DNA of 64,000 bases from Macrothele yani. Lineage: Eukaryota; Arthropoda; Arachnida; Araneae; Macrothelidae. Each line of letters begins with the position of its first letter. Within the stretch, counting starts at the first letter, position 1. Below the pieces are notes generated by a model, which had not been told where the DNA came from, did not search any database, and worked only from the letters and a program-made list of their open reading frames with translations. Shown one piece after another: positions 62,700 to 64,000 of this stretch. The stretch is from positions 107,103,021 through 107,167,020 of the forward strand of contig CM076991.1 in NCBI GenBank assembly GCA_039090855.1. The letters run 5' to 3'. A program made the translations under genes and the position numbers.

Positions 62700-63035
62700 T
62701 TTTTAGATCATTCCGACATTTTTAGAACCTTTTTGATAAGGAATGACAGAAAACAAAAGACGTTCAAAAAATTGAAAATACAAACAGCGTGTTAGATGAA
62801 CCCGAAAAAAACGTCTGCTGCAGTTAAACATCGTCTACTAAGAAAATAATGGCGCACCGAAACAAGCTGTGGATACAAAGTTTTGTTTTTGCACTTTACG
62901 AAGAGAAACTTTCGCATTCTGTGATTAAAAAATGCTGTGAAAATCATGGAATTAGCGTTTCTAAATGTAAGATAAGCATTATTATTATTAATAATTGAGG
63001 GAAAATAGTCCAGTATTTCTTTGAACAGGAAAAAG
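62700..63035. repeat. dispersed repeat D2, uninterrupted copy
   Basis: Collinear with 13950-14033 joined to 14800-15045 (ttttgataaggaatgacaga, gcgtgttagatgaacccgaa, actaagaaaataatggcgca, gtgaaaatcatggaattagc). It lacks the SINE material found at 14 kb, so it shows the pre-insertion state. Function unknown. Confidence 0.7.
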
Positions 63036-63210
63036 TGTAACCGGAGCTTCCATTTTTATCAGAAGTGAGGTTCAGCAGCCATTTTGAAAGAAAATGATTC
63101 CAATTCTTTATCCCTCAAAATGGCTTCTGAACCCCACTTCTGATAAATATGGAAGCCCCGGTTGCAATAGCCATTTTGAGGGATAAAGAATTAGAATCAT
63201 TTTCCTTCAA
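63036..63210. repeat. two interlocked inverted repeats (A-B-A'-B')
   Basis: Arm A (63036-63075, tgtaaccggagcttccattt, then ttatcagaagtgaggttcag) pairs with A' (63127-63166). Arm B (63077-63125, starting agccattttgaaagaaaatg and ending tcaaaatggct) pairs with B' (63169-63210). B also carries 11-bp ends complementary to each other (agccattttga/tcaaaatggct). The pairs are interleaved, not nested. Confidence 0.9.
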
Positions 63211-63224
63211 TGACCGCCATTTCG

Positions 63225-64000
63225 ATGAGCTGGACAACGAACAGTCAAAGTACGCTTTTTCTCACGCAACAGAGGGGTATTAGATTTATAATTTCACGGA
63301 AATAAGAGAAGAGTTGAACAGGACATTATTGCTCTTCAGCAGTTCCAGGCGAGGGAGTAAGTGAAGAGGGGGCAGCGAAGCTAATTAAAAGAACTCTGGG
63401 TTTTCAGAGAGGAGGTATTTTTAGGGTATGACTGTGCTTTCTAGGAATGCGTTGGATTTCTTCGGCGAGGGGACGCTTTTTTTTTTTTTTTCCGCAGAGC
63501 TTTAAAACTGTAGGACTTCATCAGATAACGATACCAGTCATACATCCAAATCTACCACTGCATTTCTTGTAAAAATGAAAAGAGAGACTGGTATCAGGTT
63601 TATACCTTTCGCTCATATTCCTTCAAAGTCCCCTGATGTTTCACCAATGGACAGTTGTGCCTTCAGACTGCTAAAAAGAGAGTTTTCTAAACGCAGAGCT
63701 AAAACAAGGATTGGACTATGAAGAGCAGTGGATGAAAAGCGGAATAAAATACCACTACCAATTTTAACAAATGCCCTGATATCTTGGAAATCTACATAAT
63801 CCAAGGAAAGGGATATTATAACATTTAAGAAAGAAATAATTTCATTTTAAACATTAATTATAATGCTGGAAAGTCGTTCTACAAATGTGTGAAAATCCTC
63901 TGTGTATTTGGGTTTCATATTATTGTCTACTGCTTCTTCTGTGCGTTATCTTCCGACAAATATATTTGAGGAATCTAAGATAGGCATGTAACTAAATTAT
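63225..64000. other. intergenic, no gene seen
   Basis: A T-run at about 63477-63491. The open frame 63613-63804 has no motif. Nothing else supported to the window edge. Confidence 0.5.

Noticed and set aside
1..64000. CRISPR arrays, operons, ribosome-binding sites or riboswitches
   Set aside because: The tandem repeats lack the short-repeat/unique-spacer layout and the repeat and transposon content is eukaryotic, so prokaryotic features are not expected.

Overview
This window reads as a gene-poor, repeat-saturated stretch of an animal nuclear genome. I found no convincing host gene. Almost every open frame that resembles a protein is a decayed transposase or reverse transcriptase. The density of Tc1/mariner (IS630 superfamily) elements, an RTE-like LINE, tRNA-headed SINEs, and the transposase and LINE types seen point to an arthropod. 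A chelicerate such as a spider or scorpion is my best guess, by resemblance only. Some copies are old (many indels), others young (perfect target-site duplications, near-open frames).

Layout. 0-5 kb: a Tc1 element with matched 28-bp ends, a pair of tRNA-derived SINE-A copies, and an IS630-type element with about 140-bp terminal inverted repeats (TIRs). 7-11 kb: two fragments of one RTE-like LINE flanking a Tc1 element. The right-hand LINE fragment keeps a 419-codon open reverse-transcriptase frame. 11.5-15.5 kb: SINE-B and a cluster of SINE-C copies lying inside a dispersed repeat. 17-22 kb: a Tc1 element with a second Tc1 element nested in its right TIR, then a mariner of 1287 bp. 22.8-26.7 kb: the tail of a LINE with a restriction-like endonuclease, two decayed mariners, and a Tc1 pseudogene split by a SINE-B. 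28.5-40 kb: a run of Tc1, IS630-type and SINE-B insertions. 41-46 kb: a mariner carrying an internally deleted SINE-B, a Tigger/pogo-like fragment and two Tc1 elements. 47.1-49.7 kb: an element with about 230-bp TIRs and a single broken gene encoding a Cys-rich protein that I cannot place in a transposon superfamily. 50-53.7 kb: a diverged tandem array of about 150-bp units, invaded by SINE-B and by a nearly intact Tc1 element that was itself hit by SINE-B. 54.8-64 kb: sparse LINE remnants, a tRNA-like gene inside an inverted repeat, a 90-bp minisatellite built from 15-bp subunits, and an interlocked pair of inverted repeats.

How the parts relate. SINE-B (12 copies) is the most recent widespread invader: it sits inside five other elements, usually between intact 10-14 bp target-site duplications, so it gives a relative insertion order. 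It needs a LINE for mobilisation; the RTE-like and restriction-like-endonuclease LINE remnants here are candidates, but I see no shared 3' end that proves a partner. The most unusual objects are the 47.1-49.7 kb element, the interlocked palindromes at 63 kb, the 15/90-bp minisatellite at 59 kb, and the tandem array at 50-53.7 kb.
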